From contig CM048842.1 in NCBI GenBank assembly GCA_026545765.1, positions 45,889,431-45,953,430 on the forward strand: a stretch of 64,000 bases of DNA, read 5' to 3'. A program made the position numbers and the translations under genes. Source of the stretch: Plantago major (lineage: Eukaryota; Streptophyta; Magnoliopsida; Lamiales; Plantaginaceae). The notes under the pieces were generated by a model that worked only from the letters and a program-made list of their open reading frames with translations, made no database searches and was not told where the DNA came from. This document shows, one piece after another, positions 35,166-47,622 of the stretch; the stretch's first letter is position 1; the number at the start of each line of letters is the position of its first letter.

Positions 35166-38100
35166 ATGGCCTCCAAGAACACTTCTACCCAGAAATCCCA
35201 ATCCTCCACTGGTACTGCTGAAAAGCAAGCACCAGAGTTGGTTATCGTCAACAACAGACTGGTAGGAAAGTTTAATCCTGACCATTGAACTTCAAATCAC
35301 AGAATGATTTGGGGTGGTGCCATGGTTGAGGAATATCTCACGGCATGATAGAGAACCGTGAGAAGTGATTCTTGACATGCTTGAAAAGGCGAATCAAGGG
35401 TTTTCTATCACTCGCCTAGTGGAATTTCATCAATCGATGTGTTGGAATTCTACAACAACTCGAGGATAATTTCTGTGTTAATGAAACCTTTGCAATAGTG
35501 TCTATCAAAACCTCGATCGAGGAAAGGAAATCTTCGGACTTAACAACTTCGTAAGTTGTTTGAGGTTCAAAATCTTGGAAAGGATTTTGAAATAAACACC
35601 AAGGATGATGATCTCCTTGAAGGTGTTAAGCAATTTGTCTGATGGCGTGTGTGATCTTGAAAATCAGATACACCCGAGTTCAAGCTTCGACATCGAACCG
35701 GACATCGATGGTTCCTTTGGGATGTATTGGCATGCATTCTTCACGGATGCTTTGATGGTCTCTGAGGAGGTCTTGACCGGATAAGCGAAGCGGTGGATGA
35801 TGATGTTCTTCTTTGAATCGACATGACAAAATTTGGAAAACCCTTTTAAGCGGGAAAATGCGCCTTCATGAAATTTGTGAAGAAGATCAAGGCTTGAGCC
35901 TAAGATTGCCAAAGGACTAAGTGAGCCCAAGGCCACGATCGACTATAGTGCGAAGATATGCTACTTCTTTGGAAAAGCTTGGCATTGAGCTCGGAGGCAA
36001 TTTGAAATAATGATGACAACTGCTCTACAAATATGAGCACACAAACATGATGAAAAAGGTTCTTTGGGTCTCGGAAAGGTTCTAAGAAGCGCCAGACGAG
36101 AAGAAGTGCGAGGATAAGGTTGCGACTAAGAAGCAGGAACTTGAGGAAGAAGTCTGTGGCAAGGCGGAAGACACACCTATTGAGGTTGTCGACTCTCGAG
36201 GATATCTGTAGGCCTTGCGGATGAACTAATCAAGCGGATGAACTCATCAATGCTGCAAAGAGTCATCACCTCTTGAACAAGTAGACAATGAGAAAGTGCA
36301 TTTAGAAATATCACGAATGCCTTGATGAACTCATAAATCTTGCCAATATAGGTGATCAACACGAAGCCTATCTGCGAAATCGCGGAGTAATGGACCAATC
36401 GGTTCCTAATCTTGAGAGCTCGATGATGAAGATGATCTGATAGTCATCTCTCAAGTCATCTGAAAGAGCAAAAGGGCCAAGGATTCTTGTCAATGGCGGT
36501 GATAAGGTATCTGAAGAAGAACCTACACCTCAGGTTGCTAAGCCTATAGCACAGGTTGTTGGTACAACATCAGGGAATGTGTCTTATGCACAATTACAAG
36601 AAGCCCTGATGAGTGGTAATTTAATCTTGGTGATGAAGATAAAATGCCATGTCTAAAAGTGCGGAAGAGCGTTCGGTGATCAATCTTACGCTCCCGGACA
36701 ACCTAGCGACCACAAACACAACAACCACAACCACAATAGCCACAAGTGGTTGATGAAATGGTTAATGAGCTCCATTTCAAAATACTAGCGTTTCAAACGG
36801 CTGAAGAAAATCCTGCAAAAGAGCAGGTTCCCCAATTCCGAGAGAGGATCAATGAGACTTCTACTTAGAATGATCAACGGGGAGGCAATTGGGTTGCATA
36901 ATCGAGGAAAGGTGTGAAGTGCGAAACTTCAAGCAAAGCGCACTAGGACAAGAAGACCAATGTATAGAAGGGTCACAAGTTCCAGAGACCAATCAGCCTG
37001 AAATTGCTCAGGTAGATGACTGGTTTAACTCTTACCTTGTAAAATTTCTATACTAACACATCTTGTTACTCATAAAATTTCTTTATTCTGATTTGAGTTA
37101 GAAACGCAGAAACAAGAGGAAGCTGAAAAGCTTGCCTCAGAAACTGAGAAGGAGGTTTCTTCAACCTCACCTCTTAAGACATCTGAGCCTGATTCACAGG
37201 TGAAAATATGATTCTTAAGATATAACTTCTTCAGTCAAGTGTTTTTGTGCTTATTCTTTTCTATAAATGATTCTAACAGGCTCCAACTGAGATGGAAGAA
37301 GATAAGGCAGAAATGCCAGAGAAAAACCCAGAAACCACCAAGGTTTCTGAAGAATACATCACTGAGCCTTCTAACTTGAAGGTACATGACACATCTAGTG
37401 ACAAGTATTTTTCATCTTGGGTTATCTCTTATCTCTTCTAAATATTCAATACTTTCTACTCACAGGCTCAGTTAGAAGTAGAAATGCAAGGGGACAAAGT
37501 TGCGACCCCCCATGCATCAATGGAAATTGATGAAGCCCCCAAGGCTACATCACTCGAAAGAACACCAGAAACTGCACAAGTTTCTGAGAAAAATGAATCT
37601 GAGCTTCCTTTTAAGGAAGTAAGTAGCACAACTCAGAATTCATTAAAACCATGATTATGCATAAGTTCTTTCAAACTGTTTCCTAAAGTATTGTATTTTT
37701 CTCAGGTTCAAGAAAGAAAGGTTGATAAGGACCAGACATCCCAGTCTCCACCTCACAACAAGATATCTGAGACACCAATTATCTCAGTAGTTCAAGTCTC
37801 TGAGCCTGAAGTACTTACTCAGGTAACTCAGAAACCAAACTACACTTCCACTCAGATATCTACCAAAGTTTTGAAACTCAATCAAAACTCTTTCTTTCAG
37901 GCTCAAACAGGTGCAAAGTAGGCTCCCATTAATGATAGAATGGACCTCCTTCCCTTCTTCAAGGCTCACACACTGCCAAAGCATATTCAATGCTTCCGGA
38001 AATGGTAGAGGTTAAGGTGCTCTGATCTCTCTGAAATATTGAGAATCACTGATCAACCAAACAGACGAGCACGAGCTCTTGACCTGGAAACTTATGTCCA

Positions 38101-40667
38101 AGCAATGTTCCCTGCAGAACAGTACACAGTTGCGACTATATTGCACAAGGACTTTTCCAGAGAAGTGGCGCACAGTTTGCTACAAGCCTTTGAGCAGGCA
38201 GATGTTCAGACAAGATTACAGATGGAATTCAAGCCAGTCCTGCCCCAGACTCTGCAATTTATACCTTCGGAACAAGAAGAAGTTAATGGGCAGAAGATCA
38301 CTATCCCGAAAGTGATTAATCTTGTATCTGAGGATGATGAGGAGGAAGAGATAAATGAAAATGACTTTGAACCTCCCTCTGACCATCAACATAAGGATGA
38401 CAAAGACAAAAAGGATGATGATGATGCCCCTGCAACAGGGACCAAAGGAATCTCACAAAGAAAACATACCTCATCTGCTGAAAAGCAAACTGAGAAGAAA
38501 TCCAAGAGATCCCCGCCTCCATCTCCTCAAAAGTCGAAACATCCATCTTCTCCACAACAACAAGTTTCTACTGCACAAATAGTTGAGGTTTCTGAGGATA
38601 TTGCACAGAAAATGCTGAATACTCAATCCAGATCCACTCAACTCAGACAACTGTTGGAAGTAGAACAACAGCTCCATCTTCAACTGGAAGATCAGATAGC
38701 TAGATCCAGAGACAAGCTAGATCAACTACAAGATCAATATCTGCAAGAAATGATTGCTTACTCTGAGGTCAAAGAGCTACGGGATCTTTGTAAATCGCTA
38801 CACAAGGAACTGAATCTTGAAGAAGTATCGAAGTTAAACATGATGCTAAGGCTGCATCATCTTCAAAAGATATACCATCCTCCTCCCGAAGGAAAGAAAC
38901 CGATCTACGAGATGGTTCTTTGGACTTGACACGATCGATGAAAATGTCGAGAGGATGAAGATCAACTGAGGTATTGACTCGGATGATGAAGAAGACAAGA
39001 CTTTGGCAAAGCCGACAATGAACATCTCGGTTTCTCACTTAAAGGAAGGCGATTGCACTCGCAATCTTCAACAAGCGCAAATGTCCACTCCTATGAGTAC
39101 ATGAGCGGTACCAAGTTACGCTCATACGAAAAGGAGTTGTCTTCACGAACAAGAAAGTTGCCTCGTCCCCTCTGGTGAAGAAGTTCTTGAGCTCATCACT
39201 CGAGAGAACAACAAGCATAGTCATTGCTCGGAAAGATGCAGGAATGATAAGGAATGACGATCGTCTTTAGCTGAAAAAGCTTTCCAAGGCAAGTTACAAT
39301 CTTTGGAAGCGGATGCCATCCTAGGCTCCTTGGCGAGCTCAGCGATAAGGACAATGGACTTATCAAACAAAATCGGAGCTCAAAGCGAACTTGAAGTTAG
39401 TCACTTGCTACAACTATTTGCAAGGGCATTTTGACTCTCTCAGATTCCTTTATGAAATTGAGTCGACAATGACTAAGGGGAAAGGTTGTACAAATCTGGA
39501 CCTCAAAGTCGGGGAATGGGAAGAAGGAGTTGATCTGGATAAGAAGAAATCTGGGTGGTCTTTGCTCGAAAGGAAGAAAACAAGAAACCTTCCCAACCAC
39601 CTCAATTAATGAACCCTCCTCGGTCAGTTGCTTTCGAAACTGCTGAAGTTACTACAATGATAACAAGGGCAATGGCACAGAAACCTCCAAGGAGTACCAA
39701 GGATCCAAGGAGAAGACAAGTCAAAGGGATTGATATCTCTTCTGAAGAAGAAGAAGATGGACAAATCAAATCCCTGGGCAATGAAGAAGGCTGCAAAACT
39801 CTTACAAGATTTAATCTTGATGATGATGAGGAATCTGATGAAGATGAAGCTCCTCTTCACAAAAGAAGGAAAATAGAAAGCCTAACTGAGCCCATAGCTG
39901 CAAAGCCACTAGCAGCTATAACACCCTCTGGAAATACCAAGTCTATCCAGAGAGGTGATTCTTCAAGCAAAAACCCTAGAGAGAATTCAAGACAGAAAAG
40001 GAACAGACTGAGAGCTAAGCAAAGACAAAGTCAACTTCCATTCAGGCCAGAAGAAGCCAAAATTGAGTATGTGAAGTATGACAATAGTTCCTCTGTCTAC
40101 AGGTGCATCAATCAGAAGAATGGATATTGGATTCTGGAACTTAAGCATCTATTGGTAAATTCAAGATTTCCAGAACCCATCCATAAACAGCTCGTGGCAT
40201 GGAGAAAAGACAAACCTACCTTGATCAACACCAATCATATTAAAGCTTGGTTGGACTTTGAAGTTGTCAAGAGAACTGAAGCCATGAAGAAGGACCTCTC
40301 TGATGAATGTCCATATGGAAAGCCAGATGATGTGCACAGAATTCTGAACATTACTGGAACAGGCACAAGAGCAAGACTCGCTGTGGAGCACTATGAGTCG
40401 TTCTATCTGACAAAAGAATAATACAAGGGTGACATCAGATATCTGAAGATTATCTACGAATATTTCAAACTCTCAGATATCAGAATAGAGCATGCCTGGA
40501 AGTGGGGAAAGTATCTGTGGGTCAAACACTTTGTCAAGAAAAATCCTACCAAAACCTATAAAGAAGTCTTTGGATTTGCCAGTGACACAGAGATGCTCGT
40601 CAGAACTCTTCTGTATGACTATTCTGATGACATCAAAAGGTTTGGAGATAAGAAATTTGCAGACTGA
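35166..40667 (+). CDS. ORF2 of E1, intron-bearing extra gene downstream of pol
   Basis: The start ATG at 35166 (MASKNTSTQKSQSS) is shared by all three copies. The N-terminal third includes VIVNNRLVGKFNP and QNLGKDFEINTKDDDLLEGV-like text and is not recognised. At 37012-37900 come short acidic exons separated by GT-AG introns. Then follow a globular segment at 38039-38280 (ITDQPNRRARALDLETYVQ), an acidic/basic low-complexity stretch, a coiled coil at about 38620-38780, a KRRKIE nuclear signal near 39863, and a conserved C-terminal domain of about 200 residues (YRCINQKNGYWILELKHLLV, then DDIKRFGDKKFAD) ending at 40667. I see no signal peptide or membrane segment. Small breaks in the first 1.8 kb and at 38930-39600 match the CTG/CAG error-like signature. 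The function is unknown. Confidence 0.65.
37012..37900 (+). other. Intron cluster in ORF2 of E1
   Basis: Introns are at about 37012-37092 (acceptor altered), 37200-37279, 37382-37465, 37619-37705 and possibly 37823-37900. Donors read CAG|GTGAAA, AAG|GTACAT, GAA|GTAAGT; acceptors read TAACAG|GCT, CTCACAG|GCT, TTCTCAG|GTT, TTTCAG|GCT. All break the frame in phase 0. Exons between them are 102, 153 and 117 bp. E2 keeps introns at the same places. Confidence 0.7.
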
Positions 40668-41042
40668 TCCATAGCAACTACTGATGAAGACTTGAAGAAA
40701 TGAAGACTTGAAGACTAGTTTATTAGGATGTTCACTTGGAGCTTGGTTACTCCTGTTGTCCTAGTTTACTATGTAATTTTTGTTGTGTCTTGCTGACTGA
40801 GCTAAACTCTTTTATGTATTAAAGTTATCTGTAATCTTCAATTGTAACTTATCTGATGAACTTACTCTCAGATATGATTCTATAAAAGATAACTTGTCAG
40901 CAAAGATCACACCTTGTGATTTGGTTGATGTTTACTTTCTGCACTTAATTGATGGAATTGAAAGATCATGAAAAATGATTAAGTGATGGATTGTTCACTC
41001 ATCCAGATTTTTAATAGGACAGATAGTCATCATTGACTGATC

Positions 41043-41057
41043 AAAAAGGGGGAAATT
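41043..41057 (+). promoter_or_regulatory. Polypurine tract of E1
   Basis: AAAAAGGGGGAAATT lies immediately before the 3' LTR and would prime plus-strand DNA. The E2 equivalent is near 57972-57986. Confidence 0.8.
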
Positions 41058-42767
41058 TGTTAGGAAATTTTGTTAGGAAATTTGCTAGGAAATTTGTTAG
41101 GAAATTTGTTAGATATTTAGTTTTGATCAAGCAACATGATGACCTATCTTAGTCTCATAAAGGTGACTAGTACTCTTGGTTCACTTGAACATTGTAAAAG
41201 AGGAAACCCACTTAGTATGATAGTTTAGTTAATCTTGTATAGGATGTTAGGTCTCTAAATGTAATCTTATGTTATGAAGAAGACCGAAGAAGGCGTCAGC
41301 GAATTTGTTCAACAACATTGAAGAATTGAAGGCGCACAAGATTCTTTGGAGCAGTTTCTGAATACCTTGTCGAGATATCTTGAAGACATAAATAGTTGCG
41401 ACAAAGCATGTCACAAGAGATATCGAGATTCAAAGGATCTATCACGGAAAACAAGGAAAGTGTCCAGATATCTTCTCACGGATACCTTAAGCTTTATATC
41501 ACATCTACGAAAAGAGAAATCTGATTACAAACAAAGTTGTTTCAATTCAAGAGGTATCGAAGATTGAAGATAAGAGCGTGCAAAGACTTCGAGATATCTG
41601 TTGATATGAACATCTACGATAAAGCATAGTTCGATTGGCACTGAGGACAAAAGTATAGTCTGATGCATTTAATGCGGATAGAGATATACGAACAAAAGCA
41701 GCGGTTATACGAAGAAGAAGACAAACACCTTTCTGATACTATCTGTGAGAGATATCAATAGTTTGAATTTGAGCCTAACGGATACCATCCAACGGCATTC
41801 AAATTCATCTATAAATATCAACACTTAGATTGCTTGAGAAGACACACACTGAACACCTTGAATCTCAGAACTCTCTGAATATCTTACTCTCTCAAAGCAA
41901 ACTACTTATTCTTAAGCTTACTGTTGCGACTATAGCTTTTGATCTTAAGTAGCACTAAAGTTCTAAGTGTCCTGATCCTAAACAAGTATAGCTATCTGTG
42001 AAGGAGTTGAATCGAAAGATGAAGGTATAAAGATTCATTCTCTTGAGCGATTATCATAAGACTTAGGTCGAAAAGAACAAGATACCATACATTGAAAAGT
42101 GTATTAAGTATACTTGATTCACAGAGCTATCTGATTAATTGAAACGTTAATATAAGAAGCTCATCTGACAAACTCAAACCGAAACCAACACCATAAGCGT
42201 AGTGCAGAATTACTTGGTTTGAAAGATCAAGGAATAACTCGAGGTTATCGGAGTATAGGAAGTACTTGATTTGGAAAACTAGGGAATAACTCCAAGGTTA
42301 TTGAGTATAGGAAGTACTTAGCTTGGGAAGCTAGGGAATAACTCAAAAAGGTTTCTGAGTATATGAAGTACTTACCTGAAGAAGCCGGGGAACAACTCAG
42401 GGGGAACATTTGGTTGGGAACCATTTGTTAAGAAATCTTAGAATAGGATCTTTGTAAGGTGAACTCAAAAATCTATTCTAGTGAATTCTAGGTCTCTGAA
42501 AGAACGAAGTGGATTAGTTGGAGGATTACCACCTCCAGATACCACTATACTTGCTGTGTTCTTTACATTTCTGTATTTACATTTCAGCAACACACACACA
42601 CACACATCTTAACTGTTTCTGCACTTATCTATCTTAAGTCTTCCGCACTCTGTATCTAAGTACCAGATATCTTCACAGATATCTGAGAAATATTGTTTAT
42701 CGACAAAAGTTTTAAAAGACTATTCACCCCCCTCTAGTCTTTTACTTTGCCGTTATCTGGACCAACA
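41058..42767 (+). mobile_element. 3' LTR of E1
   Basis: It starts TGTTAGGAAATTTTG and ends GGACCAACA, with the same internal TATA box and tandem units as the 5' LTR. The first 850 bp differ from the 5' LTR at many TCTG and CAG sites, for example CATCTACGAAAAG at about 41505 against CATCTCTGAAAAG at about 27319. The rest is nearly identical. Confidence 0.9.
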
Positions 42768-43662
42768 ACGGGCTTCAAAGCCATCCGCCCAAAAATTTAT
42801 TTATCCCACCACTTCGACCCCAGAGAAGAAATGGAGTCGGAAATGAAGTTGTAGGGTTTCCTATTTACAAAGGTATAAAATAGGGGATTCCCCGGACTAA
42901 AATCAACGTGGAAGAGCTGCCTAAAGTTCTCAAAATTCACAGGCTGCCCCTTCTTTTTACAAAAAACAGCAAAACAAATAAGGTTACCCAAAGTCTTTGG
43001 GATAACTTGGCTCAGACCGATCCCATTATGGTTTAGGATATGCTTCAGCTCGGGCGCGATTGGGATCTTCCACCCACAAGCGAAGGCCACTTCGTACGCA
43101 CACATGTATCCATCGGGCGAATTATAAAAGGCATGCCCGGGCTCTGGAACCATGATTTCAACGGACTCCGGGATCTCCCACTTTCGCCTCCACTCAGGAA
43201 TGTCCTCAGGTTTTACTTTGGACGGACAAGTGGGGAGTAGCCCATCTACATTGAACTCTCCGTATTCATCCGCTATCCTGGCGGATGCATGTGAAATTTG
43301 ATTTGCACTGCCTTGGCCCCACGACCCTCAATCAGCGGAAGAGTGGATTGAACGGGCTCCCCAGGATGCAACACAATTCGACGACCACCACGTCTTCGTG
43401 GGCGGGCAGCTTGAGTAGCTTCTTCCTCCTCATCATCCTCTTCTTCTTCACCATCTTCCTCCTCCTCTTCACCGTCGGGTCTCCCGGATGTGCTTGGGTT
43501 GGTCGGACCTTTCTCCACTACAACTCGATCCTCTACACCAGCCTCAAACATCTCTACATCATCCGCCTCCCGACCACTCTCGCCTCCCTACTCGGCCCTA
43601 GGCTCATTTGGACCAACGGACGCCTCAACACCACCTATGGTCCGCGTCTGGACTAGCGACCT
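42768..43662 (-). pseudogene. Gypsy antisense ORF, N-terminal part
   Basis: The frame at 43273-43551 is acidic (a run of E and D between SGRPDG and EEEEATQAA) and then basic (RPRRRGGRRIVLHPGEPV). The frame at 42797-43153 reads GYMCAYEVAFACGWKIPIAP, ELKHILNHNGIGLSQVIPKT and ends SSLGSKWWDK, the conserved core of the 'putative gypsy type transposon' (Transposase_28-like) family. The reading continues after E1 at 26860. The stretch is bounded by E1 on one side and E2 on the other, and a frameshift lies near 43200. Confidence 0.7.
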
Positions 43663-45324
43663 TGTTAGGAAAATTTGTTAGGAAAATTTGTTAGATATTT
43701 TGTTAGAAATATCTGTTTAGTTTTGATCAGCAACATGATGACCTATCTTAGTCTCAGAAAGGTGACTAGTACTCTTGGTTTACTTGAACATTGTAAAAGA
43801 GGAAACCCACTTAGTATGATAGTCTAGTTAATCTTGTATAGGATGTTAGGTCTCAAAATGTAATTTTCATTTTATGAAGAAGACCAAGAAGAAGGCGTCC
43901 AGCGAGAACAAGTTCAACGACATTGAAGACTTGAAGAACTGCACAAGATTACTGAAATGGTTTTACAGATACCTTGGCCAGATATCTTGAAGACACGAAT
44001 AGTTTTGACAAACTGAGTCACAAGAGATATCTGAGAATCAAAAGGGTCTATCTGGAAAACAAGGAAAGTGTCCACAGATATCTTCTTACAGATACCTCGA
44101 GCTTTAACCACATCTCTGAAAAGGAGAAATATATATTGCAAACAAAGTTGTTTCAATTTAAGTGGTATCTGAAGTTGAAGATAAGGACGTGCTTAAAAAC
44201 TCAGAGAAAACTGTTTAAGTTAAATCTCTAATACAAAGCATAGTTCCGTTGACACTACATGATAAAAATGCGATCAATGCATTAATTGCAGACGGAGATA
44301 TACGAACAAAAGCAGCGGTAACCGAAGAAGAAGACAAAGCGCTCTGATACTATCTGAGATATCGATAGTTTGAATTTGAGACTAACGGATACTACTCAAC
44401 GGCATTCAAATTCATCTATAAATATCAACACTTAGATTGCTTGAGAACACACATACAAAACTTACACAACTGAACTTACATTCACAAGCTCTCTCAAAGC
44501 AAACTACTTATCCTTAACCTTACTGTTGCGACCATAGCTTTTGATCATAAGTAGCACTGAAGTTCTAAGTGTCCTTATCCTAAACAAGTAAATCTATATG
44601 TGAAGGAGTTGAATCGAAAGATCAAATATCTGAGATTCATTCTCTTGAACAGTTATCATAAGACTTGGGTCAGTAAAAAGAACAAGATACCATACATTGA
44701 AAAGTATATTAAGTATACATGATTCACAAAGCTATCTGGTTAACTGAAAAGTTAATATAAGAAGCTCATCTGACAACTCAAACCAAAACCAACACCATTA
44801 CTGGCGTGGAGTTGGGGAAGTACTTAGCTTGGGAAGCTTGGGAATAACTCCAAGGTTATTGAGTATAGGAAGTACTTAGCTTGGGAAGCTAGGGAATAAC
44901 TCAAAAAGGTTTCTGAGTATAGGAAGTACTTGGCTGAGAAAGTCGGGGAACAACTCAGTGGGAACATTTGGTTGGGAACCATTTGTTTAGAAATCTTCGA
45001 ATAGGATCTTTGGAAGGTGACCTCAAATATCTAGTCTAGTGAATTCTAGGTCTTTGGAAGATCGAAGTGGATTAGTTGGAGGATTACGCCACCTCCAGAT
45101 ACCACTATACTTCTTTGTGTTATTTACATTTTTGCACTTACATTTCAGCAACACACACACACACTTTAACTGTTTCTGCACTTATCTATCTTAAGTCTTC
45201 CGCGCTCTGAATCTAAGTATCAGATATCTTCATTGTGATCTGAGAAATTGTGTTTATTAACAAAAGTTTTAAAAGACTAGTCACCCCCCTCTAGTCTTTT
45301 ACTTTGCCGTTATCTGGACCAACA
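43663..45324 (+). mobile_element. 5' LTR of E2
   Basis: TG...CA borders, a TATA box at 44415-44424, three tandem units at about 44808-44962 and a CA microsatellite near 45150-45165. A primer site TGGTATCAGAGC follows at 45327. Confidence 0.9.
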
Positions 45325-45439
45325 AGTGGTATCAGAGCTGGAGGTTCACCAGTACTTGCCTTGAACCTAGATCCCAGATAGGTGAAGGAACTTTGTCCAC
45401 TTTCGAGGACTATATAATTTGTGTGTTAAGTGTGCATGT

Positions 45440-47622
45440 ATGTCTCTGAGTGATGCACCCATTCTCAAACCAGAGAACTACGAGAAATGGAAAAATAACA
45501 TGATGCTCCACCTTGAAGCCATAAGTGACGAAATGATCAAAGTAATAAAGAATGGCCCAATATTCATTCAACAACTTAAGCAAGTCATCGAGGTTTCGAA
45601 TGGTAGAGACAGAGATCAAAGCGAAGGATCTTCACAAGCGAGCGTCGACACAAGTGGAAGATCTCTTGGTCGAGTTATTTAGGAACCAAAGCCTAGAACT
45701 ACGGACATCGGAAGATGCGAAGAGGAATCGTCTGGTTGGTCAAGCTCTTAATATTATCATCAGATCGTCACGTGAGCACATCTGATTATGGCGTAGGGTG
45801 CTAAAGCAATGAAGTTGCACGGTGGTGATTGAAGAAATCATGCGGGCAGAAAACCAAGGAAAACAAGTTCGAAGTTCTCAAGTTGAAATTTCAAAATTTC
45901 AAACAAGGACCTTGAAACTCTAGAAGAACTTGATTTGATTTACCACTCTCATGAGTGATATGGCGACACTTGGGAAAGCAATAGATACTCGGTCGAGAAG
46001 ATTAAGACTATTGTCGAAGTCTTAACCACAAGCTGAGGAGCATACTAAATTCTTTTATTTTAACCAAGATGCGAAATATCACTCGATGAATTTCTCTCAT
46101 CTTGCTACGGTTGATTATGAGACAACTCAAAGAGAACAAACAATGAAAAGTTGCGAATGTTGCTCTAGTTACTCGAGGAACTTACGAAAGAAGAAAAGCC
46201 AGGAGGATGCTCTTGCAAAGCAAATGAGCAAATATGTCGAGAAATTGAGAAGGAAAGCGAAGAGAAGTGAAAAAGCATCTAGGCTCAAACTATCACCGAT
46301 CTGAGGATATGCAAAGCTATTGAAAAACCCATTTCGAAAGCACGAAATCTTGAGGAAGCGAAATTAGTAGCGACATACATTTCTCTTTGTCGAAACTGGT
46401 CACTTTAAGAAGGATTATCCTGCCTTCAACAAACTAAAGGCGGTGGCGGAAAGATAGAAGAATCTTCAGAAGAAGCCAGAAAGCTTTACTAACTGAAGAA
46501 ATAAAGAAAATCCAAACTCAACTGGATGCTCTAGACATTGAGACAGACTCTGAAGATGACTCAGATGACTCAACCTTACCATCACCAGAATTATGTGGAG
46601 TTACTCACGATATAATCGACTTCGGCCTCAAGAAGAATGAAATGTGCGGAGTTGTTGAGAATTACGGTCCAGACATCTCTAACATTGAAAACTGTCTTAT
46701 GGTTGATGAGGTAACACATACTTCTTGTTACACTTATGAAAGTGATGAGGAAGAAATAAAAGATCTAGAAAATCTCAGGAAAGAACTTGATATCTATAAA
46801 AGAGAATTTCTAATGATCCGAGCTAGAGCCGAAAATCTCGAAGAAGAAAAGAATTTTCTTGCAAAGGAAGACTCTAAATTGGTTAAGATATCTGAGAAAA
46901 AGGATGCTGAAAATGCATTTCTCAATGCTCAGATATCTGAGACTGAAAAGTCACATAAAGAAGCAATGGCTGAACTTCAAAAAAAATATGAAGATCTTCT
47001 TTCTGAGAACAAGGAACTCAAAAAGAAAGAATTATCTTTTCAATCTGATGCCAAAGCTAGTGACACTCTTACTGAAGTACAATCTTATTTAAGAGATCCT
47101 TCAGAAAAGAAAGGACTTGGGCTGAATACGCAGACAGACTATTCTATCACTCTGAATAAGAGTGAGGAAAGAAGAACATTTGTAAGTACTCAGCAAGATG
47201 GTTCCCATGCAATCTATAGTATCGGTCAGAAGACAAAGATTGTAAATAAAGGAAAGGCAGTTGCGACTAATCCTTTATGGGAAAAACAAGTCAAACAGAA
47301 AACTGTTGAGCATGTCTCTGAAAAGAAACACAACACTGAAAAGTGTAAACACCCACAGTGCTATGTCTCTCAAAAGGGTAGAATTGCAGGAGCTGGCAAA
47401 TTCTCCCAGGTCACATTTTCTAGAAAGAAATTAGACCAACCAGAGACTAGCAAAGCTGCTGAGAAAATATCTCAGATAGCTTCAAGTGCTCGAAATGATA
47501 TTGGCTACAAAGGCATCGGGAAACGACTTGCTCATGAATATAAACTAGAGCAAGAACGATGGCTGAAGGCTAGAATTGCTCAAAGCAATTATCAGAAGTG
47601 GAAGATGAATCAAGCCCTTTGA
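45440..47622 (+). pseudogene. gag of E2 with coiled-coil C-terminal extension
   Basis: It starts MSLSDAPILKPENYEKWKNN at 45440, the typical N-terminus of copia UBN2-type gag. The middle (45680-46600) is broken in many places by small changes. The end is an intact 326-codon frame (46642-47622): DEVTHTSCYTYESDEEEIKD, a long coiled coil (NLRKELDIYKREFLMIRARA, then HKEAMAELQKKYEDLLSENK), and a basic region with CKHPQCYVSQKG, a possible metal-binding remnant. It continues into the protease. Such a helical gag tail is characteristic of large SIRE-like elements; it probably serves particle assembly. Confidence 0.8.

Larger units (their letters stand above)
26861..42767 (+). mobile_element. Ty1/copia SIRE-type element E1 with two LTRs
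   Basis: The two LTRs (26861-28514 and 41058-42767) share structure and most sequence. An initiator-Met tRNA primer site follows the 5' LTR and a purine tract precedes the 3' LTR. The inside codes for gag, protease, integrase, RT and RNase H in copia order, then a long extra ORF2. The flanks are TCGGG and ACGGG, a 5-bp target duplication with one mismatch. The element splits the gypsy antisense ORF. At 15.9 kb, with a coiled-coil gag extension and extra 3' ORF, it fits the SIRE/Maximus lineage. Confidence 0.9.
19984..43662 (+). mobile_element. Ty3/gypsy Tat-type element, internally deleted, interrupted by copia E1
   Basis: The order is: LTR fragment (19984-20520), end of RT with RNase H, archaeal-type RNase H, integrase, a 1.3-kb noncoding stretch, and a long antisense ORF. 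The gypsy antisense ORF resumes at 42768 after E1 (26861-42767) and is cut by E2 at 43663. The archaeal-type RNase H plus the antisense ORF are the marks of the Tat/Retand/Ogre group. Gag, protease and most of RT are missing. The 3' LTR is not in the window. Confidence 0.8.

Noticed and set aside
35166..40667. ORF2 as a captured host gene
   Set aside because: Introns make capture thinkable, but I recognise no host protein in it and have no way to search, so I leave the origin open.
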